A stretch of 64,000 bases of DNA, from the NCBI GenBank assembly GCA_002215645.1, contig NGFI01000010.1, positions 84,740 to 148,739 of the forward strand. Reading direction: 5' to 3'. The translations under genes and the position numbers were made by a program. The notes under the pieces were generated by a model that saw only the letters and a program-made list of their open reading frames with translations, did not search any database and was not told the origin of the DNA. Origin of the DNA: Gemmatimonadetes bacterium 2013_60CM_65_52. GTDB taxonomy: Bacteria > Gemmatimonadota > Gemmatimonadetes > Gemmatimonadales > Gemmatimonadaceae. Positions 8,482 through 17,252 of the stretch are shown here, piece by piece (positions within the stretch are counted from its first letter, which is position 1; each line of letters begins with the position of its first letter).

Positions 8482-8853
8482 GTGACGTCGCCACACGTGC
8501 TGATCGCGGAGGACAATGCGCTCGTCTCGGATGCGATGCGCGTGCTCTTCGAGGCCGTGGGATATCGCGTCAGCATCGCGGGAGAGGTCGGCGCCATCAT
8601 CGAGCTGGCGGCGCGTGACCCGGTGGACCTTCTCCTCCTCGACGTCACCCTGAAGGGCGGAGACGGCTTCGACGTGCTCGCGGGACTGCGTTCACGATCG
8701 GCACGGCCAAGGGTGATTGCTGCGCTGACCGGGCGCGACGATCCGGAGCTGGCCAAACGCTGTCGCGCGGAGGGGTGCGTCGCCGTGCTGCTCAAGCCGG
8801 TGGCGCCGAGGGAGCTGCTGCGCATGGCGGAGGAATGGCTCACTCCACCGTGA
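8482..8853 (+). CDS. Single-domain response regulator
   Basis: 123 residues forming only a receiver domain. The acidic pair is E10-D11, the phosphoacceptor is Asp54 in LLLLDVTLKGGDGFDVL, the conserved Thr is in AALTGRD, and the Lys is in LLKPVAPREL. With no DNA-binding or enzymatic output domain, it would act by protein contact or as a phosphorelay shuttle. GTG 8482 is the start nearest the kinase stop, and coupling with the kinase is likely. Confidence 0.9.
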   Translation: MTSPHVLIAEDNALVSDAMRVLFEAVGYRVSIAGEVGAIIELAARDPVDLLLLDVTLKGGDGFDVLAGLRSRSARPRVIAALTGRDDPELAKRCRAEGCVAVLLKPVAPRELLRMAEEWLTPP

Positions 8854-8859
8854 GCGGCG

Positions 8860-9588
8860 TCAGAGTCGCTGCCTGAGAAGCTCTGGCGTCACGCTCTGAA
8901 GGTACGTCCCGATGACGGCGAAGTAGTCGAAGAGCATCAACACTCCGACGACGACGAGCAGTACGCCGCTGACCTGCGTCACGCGAGACAGATGCGGACG
9001 TAACGCGCGCACCGTCTCCAGAAACCGCTCGAGCGCGACCGCCGCCACGAGAAACGGCAGCGCCAGGCCAAGCGAGTACGCCAGAAGCAACGGAACTCCA
9101 CGCGAGAGCTCGCCGTTCGCGGCCGTGTACGTGAGGATGGCGCCTAGGATCGGGCCGAGACACGGTGTCCACCCCGCGCCGAACGCGACGCCCACGAGGG
9201 CCGAACCGAGGAATCCGACTGGCCTGTGCGCAAGGTGCAGACGTCGCTCGCGATCGAGTGACGCAATGCGCAAAGCGCCGAGCAGATAGAGGCCGAAGAA
9301 AATCACGAGTGCGCCACCGGCACGCGTGATCCAAACGCGATAGTGCAGCAGCACACGCCCGAGCAACGTTGCCGACGCGCCGAGGGCGACGAAGATGATC
9401 GTGAATCCGGCGACGAAGAGCAGCGCATGCACGAACGCAGCACGGCGTGCTCGCGGAAGATCGTCGAAGCCCAGCCCCGTGACGAACGTGAGGTAGCTCG
9501 GAATGAGCGGCAACACGCAGGGCGAGATGAAACTGAGCAGGCCTGCGCCGAATGCGATTGCGAGTCCGACCGGCGCGGCGTCGTTCAC
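8860..9588 (-). CDS. ccdA: Cytochrome c biogenesis / thiol transport membrane protein CcdA
   Basis: 242 residues with six predicted transmembrane helices in the DsbD-beta/CcdA fold. The two redox cysteines are seen in LSFISPCVLPLIPSYLTF (first helix) and AGWTPCLGPILGAIL (fourth helix). CcdA moves reducing equivalents from cytoplasmic thioredoxin across the membrane to periplasmic thioredoxin-like proteins, mainly for haem c attachment. GTG 9588 is the start. It is the last gene of the long minus-strand run, 11 bases after the preceding gene, and ends 6 bases from the convergent response regulator. No ccm or thioredoxin gene is beside it. Confidence 0.92.
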   Translation of the reverse strand: MNDAAPVGLAIAFGAGLLSFISPCVLPLIPSYLTFVTGLGFDDLPRARRAAFVHALLFVAGFTIIFVALGASATLLGRVLLHYRVWITRAGGALVIFFGLYLLGALRIASLDRERRLHLAHRPVGFLGSALVGVAFGAGWTPCLGPILGAILTYTAANGELSRGVPLLLAYSLGLALPFLVAAVALERFLETVRALRPHLSRVTQVSGVLLVVVGVLMLFDYFAVIGTYLQSVTPELLRQRL

Positions 9589-9599
9589 AGCGCCCGGGA

Positions 9600-10148
9600 T
9601 CAGACGGTTGCGGCCGCGAGACTCGCGCGGAAATCGTCGCCGGAGAGCCGCGTGATCTCGTCCGAGTCCCCGGAGCGTCGCTGCACGCCGCGCACGACGG
9701 CATCCACTGTTACGAGAGGGGCATCAGCTTCCTCCGTGACCGAGACTTCCCACTTTCCGCGATCGGGCCCCTTGAGCGTGAGGCGATAACCGGCCGTGTA
9801 GACGGTGTATCTGGATGGTGCGGCATCGACTCGTGGTGCGACCACCGGTTCGACGTCGGGCACCACCGTCTCGTCGCTGACGAAGGCTGTCTCGTCGGCC
9901 AACTGATCGTGCACGGCCAACTCCGCGTGACTTTCGACCTCCGCGGCCTCCGCCACGTCGGCAGGCGGCACGTAGCCTCCGTCCACGTCGAGCGACGTCA
10001 CCCCATCGCGCGCGAGGGCGATGACCGCCACGCCGCTCTCCATTCCACCCTGCCGGATGGCAGGAAACAGATGGACCTCCTCGACCCGCTCGGGCGGAAT
10101 CTGCCGCGCGATGGCGGCGAGAAAGCGCAGTCGCGTCTGGTCCGTCAT
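9600..10148 (-). CDS. Hypothetical protein linked to the LOR/SDH-family gene
   Basis: 182 residues, not recognised. The N-terminal part (residues about 1-58, starting MTDQTRLRFLAAIARQIPPE) contains RVEEVHLFPAIRQGGMESGV and looks like a small alpha/beta domain. A acidic, Glu/Ala-rich middle (about 63-108) is followed by a beta-rich segment with RYTVYTAGYRLTLKGPDRGK. No signal peptide or membrane helix is seen. Its ATG overlaps the stop of the LOR/SDH-family gene by four bases, so the two are probably made together and may act together. Confidence 0.6.
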   Translation of the reverse strand: MTDQTRLRFLAAIARQIPPERVEEVHLFPAIRQGGMESGVAVIALARDGVTSLDVDGGYVPPADVAEAAEVESHAELAVHDQLADETAFVSDETVVPDVEPVVAPRVDAAPSRYTVYTAGYRLTLKGPDRGKWEVSVTEEADAPLVTVDAVVRGVQRRSGDSDEITRLSGDDFRASLAAATV

Positions 10149-11278
10149 GCGCTCGCCCGGGCGGCGACGAGCGTCAGGCCGCGCTGGTCGAGCTCCCGTT
10201 CCACGAAGATGCGGAGGATGTGCATGAAGTCCTGCGCGTTCGTCACCACACCGAATGCCTGGTGCGTGCCACGGTCCTTGAGCTTGCTGACGACGAATTC
10301 CAGCGAGTCGACGCAGATGGTCGTGAGCGGACGCACACGGCCGTCGGCCTCGGTGACGAACGCGGGCAGCATGTTGCCCGTCGCGATGGCGTGCAGCGCG
10401 GTGGCGATCATGATGGCCATCGTGGTTTTCACGGCGTGCGAGCGCATGGCATCCTGTCCCTCGAGCGCATCGGTGATGACGTCGGGGAGTGGACCGTCGT
10501 CGCGGATGGAACCGGTGAGCACGAAGGGAACGTTCTCCTCCACGCAGGCGTGCATGATGCCGCTCGTGATGGTGCCGGTCCGCACGGCGGCCGCGATGGA
10601 GCCCGCGTTGCGCACCCGGTTGATGGCCCGCATGTGCAGTCCATGGCCGCCGGCGGTGGTCTCTCCTTCGCCGGTCATGCCAAGCGTGGTGCCGAAGATG
10701 GAGGCCTCGATGTCGTGCACCGCGACGGCATTGCCGGCGAGCAGCACGCTGACGAAACCGTTCCGGATGAACCACACGAGGTCGTTGCGCGCACGCGAAT
10801 GCACGAGCGCAGGTCCCGTGACCCACGCGACGTAGCCGCCGCGCTCACGCTCGTCGATGAGCAGCCGCGCCATCAGCGCGTAGTCGGTCGGCTTCTCGCG
10901 CGAGACTTCACTGGCCATGAACCGAAACTCGCCCTCGCCGTCGCGATCGCCGAGGAAGCCCGCGGCGTCCACGTAGATTCCGTCGCGCCCGTTCTCGTCC
11001 TGCCCGACCGCAACGCGCTCTCCCACCCGCACGCGCCTCGGCTCCCTCACCCACAGCTCACCGGCCGCGTCGAGCACGAGGGCAGAGTCCATGCGCGGCT
11101 CCTTCGGCATGCGCCACGTGCCGTCCACCCGCACGTACGTCGGCAGATTGGTCGTGGAGAAGAACCCTTCGGGGAGGACGCCGTCCTTTGGCGCGGGCTC
11201 GAAGCGCGCGTCGGGAAAGTCCGTGAAAGGTGCTCGGGAGAAATCGGGGGCGGAGACGGTCACGAGGTGAAATCTCAC
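10145..11278 (-). CDS. LOR/SDH-family (TIGR00300-type) protein, possible ornithine cyclodeaminase
   Basis: 377 residues. The family is recognised from PKEPRMDSALVLD early on, the mid-region TGPALVHSRARNDLVWFIRN and GFVSVLLAGNAVAVHDIEAS, and the C-terminal half with GIMHACVEENVPFVLTGSIR and DDGPLPDV. It is related to the LOR/SDH conserved domain of plant lysine degradation enzymes and to the C-terminal domain of cyanobacterial AgrE/ArgZ, which makes proline from ornithine. A similar NAD-linked deaminating activity is inferred, not shown. The ATGA overlap with the downstream unknown gene suggests a functional pair. The start is an ATG 44 bases after priA ends. Confidence 0.72.
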   Translation of the reverse strand: MRFHLVTVSAPDFSRAPFTDFPDARFEPAPKDGVLPEGFFSTTNLPTYVRVDGTWRMPKEPRMDSALVLDAAGELWVREPRRVRVGERVAVGQDENGRDGIYVDAAGFLGDRDGEGEFRFMASEVSREKPTDYALMARLLIDERERGGYVAWVTGPALVHSRARNDLVWFIRNGFVSVLLAGNAVAVHDIEASIFGTTLGMTGEGETTAGGHGLHMRAINRVRNAGSIAAAVRTGTITSGIMHACVEENVPFVLTGSIRDDGPLPDVITDALEGQDAMRSHAVKTTMAIMIATALHAIATGNMLPAFVTEADGRVRPLTTICVDSLEFVVSKLKDRGTHQAFGVVTNAQDFMHILRIFVERELDQRGLTLVAARASA

Positions 11279-11322
11279 TACCCCGCCATCGAGCTACAAG
11301 CGTCGCGAGCTAACGCGTCGCG

Positions 11323-13581
11323 TCACATGAGCTGCTGGGGATCGCGGTCGATCGTCATTCGCAACCCGAATTGACGGGGCACCTCCAGCCGCCGAGCCAG
11401 ATAGTTCACCATCCGGCCCAAATCCGCTGGCCGGTCGGATTTGAGGAGCACGTGCCACCGCCAGCGTTGTTTGACACGCTCCACCGGACAGGGGGCGGGC
11501 CCAATCACGGAGACGCGAAGCGCCGGCTTGGCGGCCAGCAGATCGCGCATCCAGGCGGCGGCGGTCGCCGCAAAGGTCGCCGTCGCCTCCTCCTGCGTTC
11601 CACTCACCACCACGTTCGCGAGGCGGACGTCCGGCGGATACGGGGGATCGTGACGTCCGGCAAGCTCCTGTTCGACGAACCGGTGATAGTCGTGCGTGAC
11701 GGCGCAGCGCACGGCATGATGCGACGGCGTTCTGGTCTGGATGAGCACTTCCCCACCCTTCGGTCCGCGGCCGGCACGGCCGGCCACCTGACTGAGAAGC
11801 TGGAAGCAGCGCTCGGACGCGCGGAAGTCCGGGAGGTTGATGCCGACGTCCGCGTCGATCACCCCAACGAGCGTGACGTTCGGGAAGTCGAGCCCCTTCG
11901 CGATCATCTGCGTGCCGAGCAGAATGTCGACATGGCCTGCGCCAACCCGATCGAGAATCTCCGTGTGCGCCCATTTTCCGCTGGTCGTATCCACATCCAT
12001 ACGGGCGACCCGTGCGTCGGGAAAACGCTCGCTCAGCAGACGTTCCACCTGCTGCGTGCCGAGGCCGCGCTGACGCAGTCGTTGTCCGCCGCAACGAACG
12101 CACGCGAGCTGAAGGGGCTCGACGTGCTGACAATAGTGACACACGAGCTGTTCCGGCGTGCGGTGATACGTGAGGCTGATGCTGCAGTTGGGACACACGG
12201 TCACGTCGCCGCAGGTACCGCACTGGATGAACGCCGAGTAGCCGCGGCGATTCAGCAGGAGGATGCTCTGTTCCTTTTTTGCCAGCCGGTCACGGAGCGC
12301 AGTCTCGAGCGGCTCGCTCACGGCAAGTCGGAACGTGACGTCTGCCGCGGGCGGTGGAGTCGTCGTCGTCCGCTCCACGCGCAGATCGACGACGCGTACC
12401 TCTGGCAGCGACGCACCGCCTGCACGGTCGGGGAGCGTGAGCAGCTCGTACTTCCCCGACGTCGCATTCGTCCAGCTCTCCAGACTTGGCGTCGCACTGC
12501 CGAGCACCACCACCGCGCCCGCAGCCCGCGCCCGTACGATGGCAACCTCGCGCGCATGATATCGCGGCGATTCGCCCTGCTTGTAGCTCGACTCGTGCTC
12601 CTCGTCCACGATGATCGCGCCGAGATCTCGCAGAGGAGCAAAGATGGCGGAGCGTGCGCCGACCGCGATGCGCTTTTCTCCGCGCGCGAGGGCGAGCCAG
12701 GCGTCGTAACGCTCACCCGTCGACAGGGCGCTGTGCAGCACGGCGATGCGGTCGCCGAACTCGGCGCGGAAGCGATCCACCGTCTGGGGCGTGAGTGCGA
12801 TCTCCGGCACGAGCACGATGGCCGTGCGATTCTGCTCGATGACGACGCGACGGAGCAGCTCCAGATAGACCAACGTCTTGCCGCTCCCGGTGACGCCGTG
12901 CAGCAGAGCGACATGGCCCGGCGGCGCCGCAGACAGGCGCGCGATCGCATGACGCTGTGCTTCCGTGGGCGTGTGACGTGCCGGCGACATGCGCGCGCGC
13001 GACAAGAACGGATCGCGCGCGACTGTTTCGTCTTCCACGTCCACGAGGCCGCGCGTGGCAAGCCCTTTGAGCACCGACGACGAGAAGTGCAACTTCTCCT
13101 GGAGCGACTCGACTGCTGCCGAGCCGCCCACCGCCTCGATGAGCTCATAGAGCGCGCGCTGCTGCGGCGCGCGTGCAAAGACCTTCTCGCGCTGCATCAG
13201 CGACGGCAGCTCTCCGCGCAGTCGCGCCACACGCCGTTTCGCGCGAGTCGGCTCCGGCGCCTCGGCTCCCGTCAGGGCCGCGGGTAAAGCGGCACGCAAG
13301 GCCACGCCCAGCGGGGCGACATAATAGTCTGCAATCCATCGGCAGAGCGCGATCATCGCGTCGCTCAGCACCGGGCCTTCATCCGGTGCGGCAGCGATGG
13401 ATTTCACGCGCACGGCGTCATTGGCGACGCCAGTCCCCACGACGATGCCGAGCTCCCTGCCACCGTGGAAGGGCACGATCACGCGCGATCCGGCGGCGAC
13501 GCTTCCTGTCGTCCCCTCAGGCACCGAGTAGGTGAACGTGCGATACAGGGGCAGCGCGAGGGCGACGTCGATCAGCGACAC
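11323..13581 (-). CDS. priA: Primosomal protein N' (replication restart helicase)
   Basis: 752 residues, the usual length. It recognises stalled forks and reloads the replicative helicase. The N-terminal 3'-DNA-binding domain (about 1-105) is present, then Walker A GVTGSGKT at about 229-236, the DEEH box in IIVDEEHESSYKQ, the zinc-binding insert with eight cysteines in four pairs (CGTCGDVTVCPNC, then CHYC and CVRCGG), and helicase motifs such as ILLGTQMIAKGLDFPNVTLV and QVAGRAGRG. It lies in a run with the dipeptide epimerase 18 bases upstream. Confidence 0.96.
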   Translation of the reverse strand: MSLIDVALALPLYRTFTYSVPEGTTGSVAAGSRVIVPFHGGRELGIVVGTGVANDAVRVKSIAAAPDEGPVLSDAMIALCRWIADYYVAPLGVALRAALPAALTGAEAPEPTRAKRRVARLRGELPSLMQREKVFARAPQQRALYELIEAVGGSAAVESLQEKLHFSSSVLKGLATRGLVDVEDETVARDPFLSRARMSPARHTPTEAQRHAIARLSAAPPGHVALLHGVTGSGKTLVYLELLRRVVIEQNRTAIVLVPEIALTPQTVDRFRAEFGDRIAVLHSALSTGERYDAWLALARGEKRIAVGARSAIFAPLRDLGAIIVDEEHESSYKQGESPRYHAREVAIVRARAAGAVVVLGSATPSLESWTNATSGKYELLTLPDRAGGASLPEVRVVDLRVERTTTTPPPAADVTFRLAVSEPLETALRDRLAKKEQSILLLNRRGYSAFIQCGTCGDVTVCPNCSISLTYHRTPEQLVCHYCQHVEPLQLACVRCGGQRLRQRGLGTQQVERLLSERFPDARVARMDVDTTSGKWAHTEILDRVGAGHVDILLGTQMIAKGLDFPNVTLVGVIDADVGINLPDFRASERCFQLLSQVAGRAGRGPKGGEVLIQTRTPSHHAVRCAVTHDYHRFVEQELAGRHDPPYPPDVRLANVVVSGTQEEATATFAATAAAWMRDLLAAKPALRVSVIGPAPCPVERVKQRWRWHVLLKSDRPADLGRMVNYLARRLEVPRQFGLRMTIDRDPQQLM

Positions 13582-13599
13582 ACGATGCCCCCGCGCCGC

Positions 13600-14628
13600 T
13601 CAGCGCGTGCGCGCGTCGACGCCGAGTCCGGGCCCGTCGGGCAGTCGGATGATGCCGTCGTCGATCGTCGCGCCGACGAAGGGATCGTTGGAGACCAGCG
13701 CGTGCCCGTCGAAGTCCGCGCAGTCCAGCAGCGGCGCGAAGTGGCAGGCCGCGGTGATGCCGAGCGAGCTCTCGATCATGCAACCCGCCATGACCATCAT
13801 GTCGTGTGCGCGCGCGGTGGCGATCATGCGGAGCGCTTCTCGCAATCCGCCGCACTTGGCGAGCTTGATGTTGATGCCGTCCACCACGCCGGCAAGCTTT
13901 GGGATGTCGCCCGACACGAGACAGCTCTCGTCGGCGATGATGGGGAGCGCCGACCGCTCGCGTACGAAGCGCAGGCCGGCGATGTCACCGGGCGGCAAGG
14001 GCTGCTCGACGAATTCGACGCCGAGCTCCTGGAGCAGCGGCACAATACGGAGCGTGGATTTCGGCGTCCACGCGGCATTGGCGTCGACGCGAAGCACCTT
14101 GTCGGGAACGAGCTCGCGAACCACGCGCACGATGCGTTCGTCCCACGTGCTGCCGAGCTTGATCTTGAGCACGGGGTACTGCTGTGCCTCTTCCACGCGC
14201 TGGCGCAGCGTCTTCTCGTCGGGCGCGATGCCGATGGTGAAGCTCGTGCGGGGAGACGCCGCCGGATCGAGCCCCCACAGGCGATAGACCGGGATACCGA
14301 GTCGCTTTCCGACGAGATCGTGCAGCGCCGCACTCACGCCGGCGCGCGCCGCGCCGTTGAAGCGAATCGGCCCCTTGAGTGCGTGCTCCATTGCCTCCAG
14401 CGACCAGCTATCCATGCCGGCGATGGCCGACGCGAGGATCGGGAGCACGTCCACGACCGTATCGGCCGTCTCGCCGTAGAATGCGCTGGGTGCGGCCTCG
14501 CCCCATCCCGTGGCGCCGTCGCGGTCCGTGACCGTAATGCGGACAACGCGATATTCACTCGCCCCGCCGCGCGAGATGAAGAAGGGGTTCTTCGTCCGCA
14601 GCGTGAGGATTTCGTGCGTGAGCTTCAT
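13600..14628 (-). CDS. Dipeptide epimerase, enolase superfamily (L-Ala-D/L-Glu epimerase-like)
   Basis: 342 residues with the muconate-lactonising-enzyme/mandelate-racemase fold. Motifs in order: the K-x-K pair in VLKIKLGSTWDE, metal ligands Asp in RVDANAAWTP, Glu in EFVEQPLPPGD and Asp in PIIADESCL, and the second catalytic Lys in INIKLAKCGGLREALRM. The two lysines on opposite faces and the KCGG sequence are typical of dipeptide epimerases, which recycle murein peptides by converting L-Ala-D-Glu to L-Ala-L-Glu. Substrate specificity may differ. The ATG overlaps the kinase stop by four bases. Confidence 0.85.
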   Translation of the reverse strand: MKLTHEILTLRTKNPFFISRGGASEYRVVRITVTDRDGATGWGEAAPSAFYGETADTVVDVLPILASAIAGMDSWSLEAMEHALKGPIRFNGAARAGVSAALHDLVGKRLGIPVYRLWGLDPAASPRTSFTIGIAPDEKTLRQRVEEAQQYPVLKIKLGSTWDERIVRVVRELVPDKVLRVDANAAWTPKSTLRIVPLLQELGVEFVEQPLPPGDIAGLRFVRERSALPIIADESCLVSGDIPKLAGVVDGINIKLAKCGGLREALRMIATARAHDMMVMAGCMIESSLGITAACHFAPLLDCADFDGHALVSNDPFVGATIDDGIIRLPDGPGLGVDARTR

Positions 14629-15632
14629 GTCGTTTCGGAGAGCAGTGGCCTGGCGAGAGTTGCGGAACGGCGGGTGGTTGTCTTCGGGTCGTCGGCCGTT
14701 GCAAGATATGCGAGCAGCGCGTCGGCAACGTCACAGCCTCGCTCGTACCGCTCCGACGCCTGCTTGGAGAGACATCGCATGATGACGTTGACGAGGCCTT
14801 CGGGCAGGCGCGAGTCCACGACGGCGAGGTCCACCGGCTGTTCGTGCACATGCTTGTATCCGACGGAAAACGCATCCGCTCCGTCGAAGGGTGGAAACCC
14901 TACGAGCGCCTCGTACATGACGATGCCGAGCGCATAGAGATCGCTGCGGCCGTCCACGAGCTTGCCCATGGCCTGCTCCGGGCTCATGTAGTGCGGGGTT
15001 CCCATCGCGCGTCCGCTGGCGGTGAGACGCGCGTGGAATCGCGCGGTCGCGATGCCGAAGTCGGTGATGAGGGCGTTTCCGTCCTCATCGAAGAGGATGT
15101 TGTCGGGCTTCACGTCGCGATGCACGACGCCGCGGCGATGCGCGTGATCGAGCGCGACGGCCACTTGCGCCGCCGCCGCGGCGATGAATGTGGGCGCGAG
15201 CGCATGCTCCTTGTGCACGCGGTCGGCGAGCGAGCCACCGGCCAGAAAAGGCATGACGATGTAGATCGTCTCACCCGAGCGGCCGAAATCCAGCAGCGGA
15301 CAGATGAACGGATGCACGAGCTGCGCGGCCGCCTCGGCTTCGCGCCGGAAGCGCTCCGCCATCTCGGTATCCCGCGCGAGATGCGGATGCAACACTTTCA
15401 CGACGACGTCCCGCCCAAGCGGCATCTGCTCGGCGCGATACACCGTGGCCATGCCGCCGCCGCCGAGCCGGCCGAGGATGCGATAGCGGCTGCCGGTGGC
15501 GCGGCGGATCGCGGTGATCTCGTCGTCGGGTTTTTCCGTGGAGACGCCGGCCACCGCCGGGAGGGCGGCGCTGCACCGGCTGCACGTCGCGGCGAGCGCG
15601 CGATTCCACGTGCCGCATTCAGGACAGAACAT
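14625..15632 (-). CDS. Cytosolic Ser/Thr protein kinase with N-terminal zinc ribbon
   Basis: 335 residues. A CxxC zinc ribbon opens the protein (C3, C6, C17, C20). The kinase domain runs from about residue 50 to 315: glycine loop LGRLGGGGMATVY, Lys79 in VVVKVLHPHL, HRDVKPDN at 171-178, DFG at 191-193, then GTPHYMSPEQAMG. There is no C-terminal membrane helix or sensor domain, unlike most PknB-type kinases. It shares a four-base overlap with the GvpL/F-family gene before it and with the epimerase after it, so it is translated with them. Targets are unknown; the nearby MoxR/DUF58 module proteins or the GvpL/F protein are possible. Confidence 0.93.
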   Translation of the reverse strand: MFCPECGTWNRALAATCSRCSAALPAVAGVSTEKPDDEITAIRRATGSRYRILGRLGGGGMATVYRAEQMPLGRDVVVKVLHPHLARDTEMAERFRREAEAAAQLVHPFICPLLDFGRSGETIYIVMPFLAGGSLADRVHKEHALAPTFIAAAAAQVAVALDHAHRRGVVHRDVKPDNILFDEDGNALITDFGIATARFHARLTASGRAMGTPHYMSPEQAMGKLVDGRSDLYALGIVMYEALVGFPPFDGADAFSVGYKHVHEQPVDLAVVDSRLPEGLVNVIMRCLSKQASERYERGCDVADALLAYLATADDPKTTTRRSATLARPLLSETT

Positions 15633-16243
15633 CAGGCTCCGAGCTGCATCTGAACGAAGTCGTAGGGCGGCCAGGGCCCGGTGATCTCGAAGCGGACTGA
15701 CGTCGTCGTCTTGCCCTGCGCTTCCACTTCCGCCACGAAATCCTTCCAGAGCTCGTCTTCAACGAGAAACGCGGCGCTGAGGACGACGCCCGCCTGCCCC
15801 TCCATTCGCAGTGGCAGCGACGCTACCGCCGCTCTCCGCAACACTCGCAGGCTCTCGCCGGCAATGGTGGCGAGGTCGATGTTCGCGTCGCGAGCCTCGC
15901 CGCGGTGCGCGCGCCTGACGTGCACGCGCGCCGCCACGCGATTCTCAACGTAACTCAACGCGTCTGTCAACGTGCTGTAATGGAGCTCGAGCCACCGCTG
16001 CACCGACTCCTCGGAGCGAAACACGACGCCCACCGGTGATGGCAGCACCGGTCCCCGCGCTCCGTAGGCGGCGACCACGTCCGCGAAGTGTTGCACGGTG
16101 GCATCATCAGGCTCGGTGGGATGGTACTCAGTGGCTCCGCAGATCGCGGCGATGTCACGCACGGTGACGAGCATCGCGTCGGGCACCTGCAGGTCCGTCA
16201 CGTGTGCGTCGTACACGGTTACGCCGAACAGATTCAGGGCCAC
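15632..16243 (-). CDS. GvpL/GvpF-family protein
   Basis: 203 residues of the gas-vesicle GvpF/GvpL family: N-terminal FGVTVYDAH alpha/beta half, then a C-terminal half with SAAFLVEDELWKDFVAEVEA and the family end signature FEITGPWPPYDFV. In known gas-vesicle clusters this protein is a minor or assembly component, but no gvpA, gvpN or gvpK is in the window. The GTG at 16243 is chosen because AAGGAG sits seven bases upstream; a longer ORF extending upstream lacks such a site and would overlap the deacetylase gene. The stop overlaps the kinase start (ATGA). Confidence 0.8.
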   Translation of the reverse strand: MALNLFGVTVYDAHVTDLQVPDAMLVTVRDIAAICGATEYHPTEPDDATVQHFADVVAAYGARGPVLPSPVGVVFRSEESVQRWLELHYSTLTDALSYVENRVAARVHVRRAHRGEARDANIDLATIAGESLRVLRRAAVASLPLRMEGQAGVVLSAAFLVEDELWKDFVAEVEAQGKTTTSVRFEITGPWPPYDFVQMQLGA

Positions 16244-16322
16244 GCGCTCGCTCCTTTGCGTTTCACCCGACGCCAGGGCCGAGCTGTGAAGATATGTCCG
16301 GTGCCGCGCTGCGAACAGGCGA

Positions 16323-17252
16323 TCAGAGCAGCGCGCGCAGGTGCCGGGCGCTTGCCGCGCCGAGTCGATCCGGGACATACCCGCCCTCGAGTACACTCAC
16401 CACGCGGCCACCACACCACTGTTCGGCGCGCGACACGAGAGCGCGCGTCAGCTCCTCCACGTCATCGAGCTCGAGGGTGAAGTTCCCGAGAGGATCGCCG
16501 GCGAGGGAGTCGAAGCCCGCCGAGATCAGGACGAGGTCGGGAGTGAAGCCCGACGTGGCGTCGTCGACGGCCCGAACCAACGCATCCACGTATCGCTGCC
16601 GGGGAAGACCACCGGGAAGCGGGACATTCCAAACGTTGTCGTGCGGTCCGCGATCCGAAGCGGCGCCCGTGCCCGGATACCACGGCCACTGATGCATGGA
16701 GACGAAGTGCACGTCGGCAATGTCCTCGACGAGCGCCTGCGTCCCGTTGCCGTGATGCACGTCCCAATCGACGATCAGAACGCGTTCGGCGCCGTGCTTG
16801 GCGCGGACATACCGCGCGCCGATGGCGACGTTGCCGAAAAGACAGAACCCCATCGCCTGTCCACGCAGAGCATGATGTCCGGGCGGTCGCACCGCGCAGA
16901 AGCTGCGGCGCGGGCCGTCGCCGAACGCTGCATCAACGGCGTCGAGCACGGCTCCGACTCCGGCCGTTGCCGCCAGCCACGAGCCGGCGCTGACCACGGT
17001 GTCCGCATCGAGCCGGCCGCCACCGGTGTTCGCGAGGGACTCGACCTGCGCGACGTACGACGCCTCGTGCGCGAGGGAAATCTCGTCCGCCGTCGCATGC
17101 CGCGCCTCGCGGTGGTCGAGCGCGTGATACAGCTCGATGTCGTCGCGAAAAGCGCGCGAGATCGCGCGCAACCTTCCCACGTGGTCGGGATGTCCCCAGC
17201 CAGTGTCGTGCGTGCCGCAGTCCGCGTGCGAGATATAGGCGACGGTGCTCAT
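16323..17252 (-). CDS. Histone deacetylase / acetoin utilization family enzyme
   Basis: 309 residues, the length of a bacterial single-domain zinc deacetylase. Active-site features include the His pair in RPPGHHA (H126-H127), the zinc ligands D164 and H166 in VDWDVHHGNG, and the later Asp in LISAGFDSLAGDP. A Tyr-containing end segment reads VSVLEGGYV. It should remove acetyl groups from a protein Lys, polyamine or small acetylated compound. The gene overlaps the upstream membrane protein gene by four bases and is followed after 79 bases by the GvpL/F-family gene. Substrate is not predictable. Confidence 0.93.
   Translation of the reverse strand: MSTVAYISHADCGTHDTGWGHPDHVGRLRAISRAFRDDIELYHALDHREARHATADEISLAHEASYVAQVESLANTGGGRLDADTVVSAGSWLAATAGVGAVLDAVDAAFGDGPRRSFCAVRPPGHHALRGQAMGFCLFGNVAIGARYVRAKHGAERVLIVDWDVHHGNGTQALVEDIADVHFVSMHQWPWYPGTGAASDRGPHDNVWNVPLPGGLPRQRYVDALVRAVDDATSGFTPDLVLISAGFDSLAGDPLGNFTLELDDVEELTRALVSRAEQWCGGRVVSVLEGGYVPDRLGAASARHLRALL

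Noticed and set aside
11371..13287. A 638-residue plus-strand ORF opposite priA
   Set aside because: It is the antisense shadow of the well-supported PriA frame in high-GC DNA and has no recognisable motif.
13465..14937. A 490-residue plus-strand ORF across the priA, epimerase and kinase genes
   Set aside because: Composed of shadow codons of three minus-strand genes and without any conserved motif.
15632..16243. Gas-vesicle gene cluster
   Set aside because: Only a GvpL/F-family protein is present; GvpA, GvpN, GvpK and others are absent.
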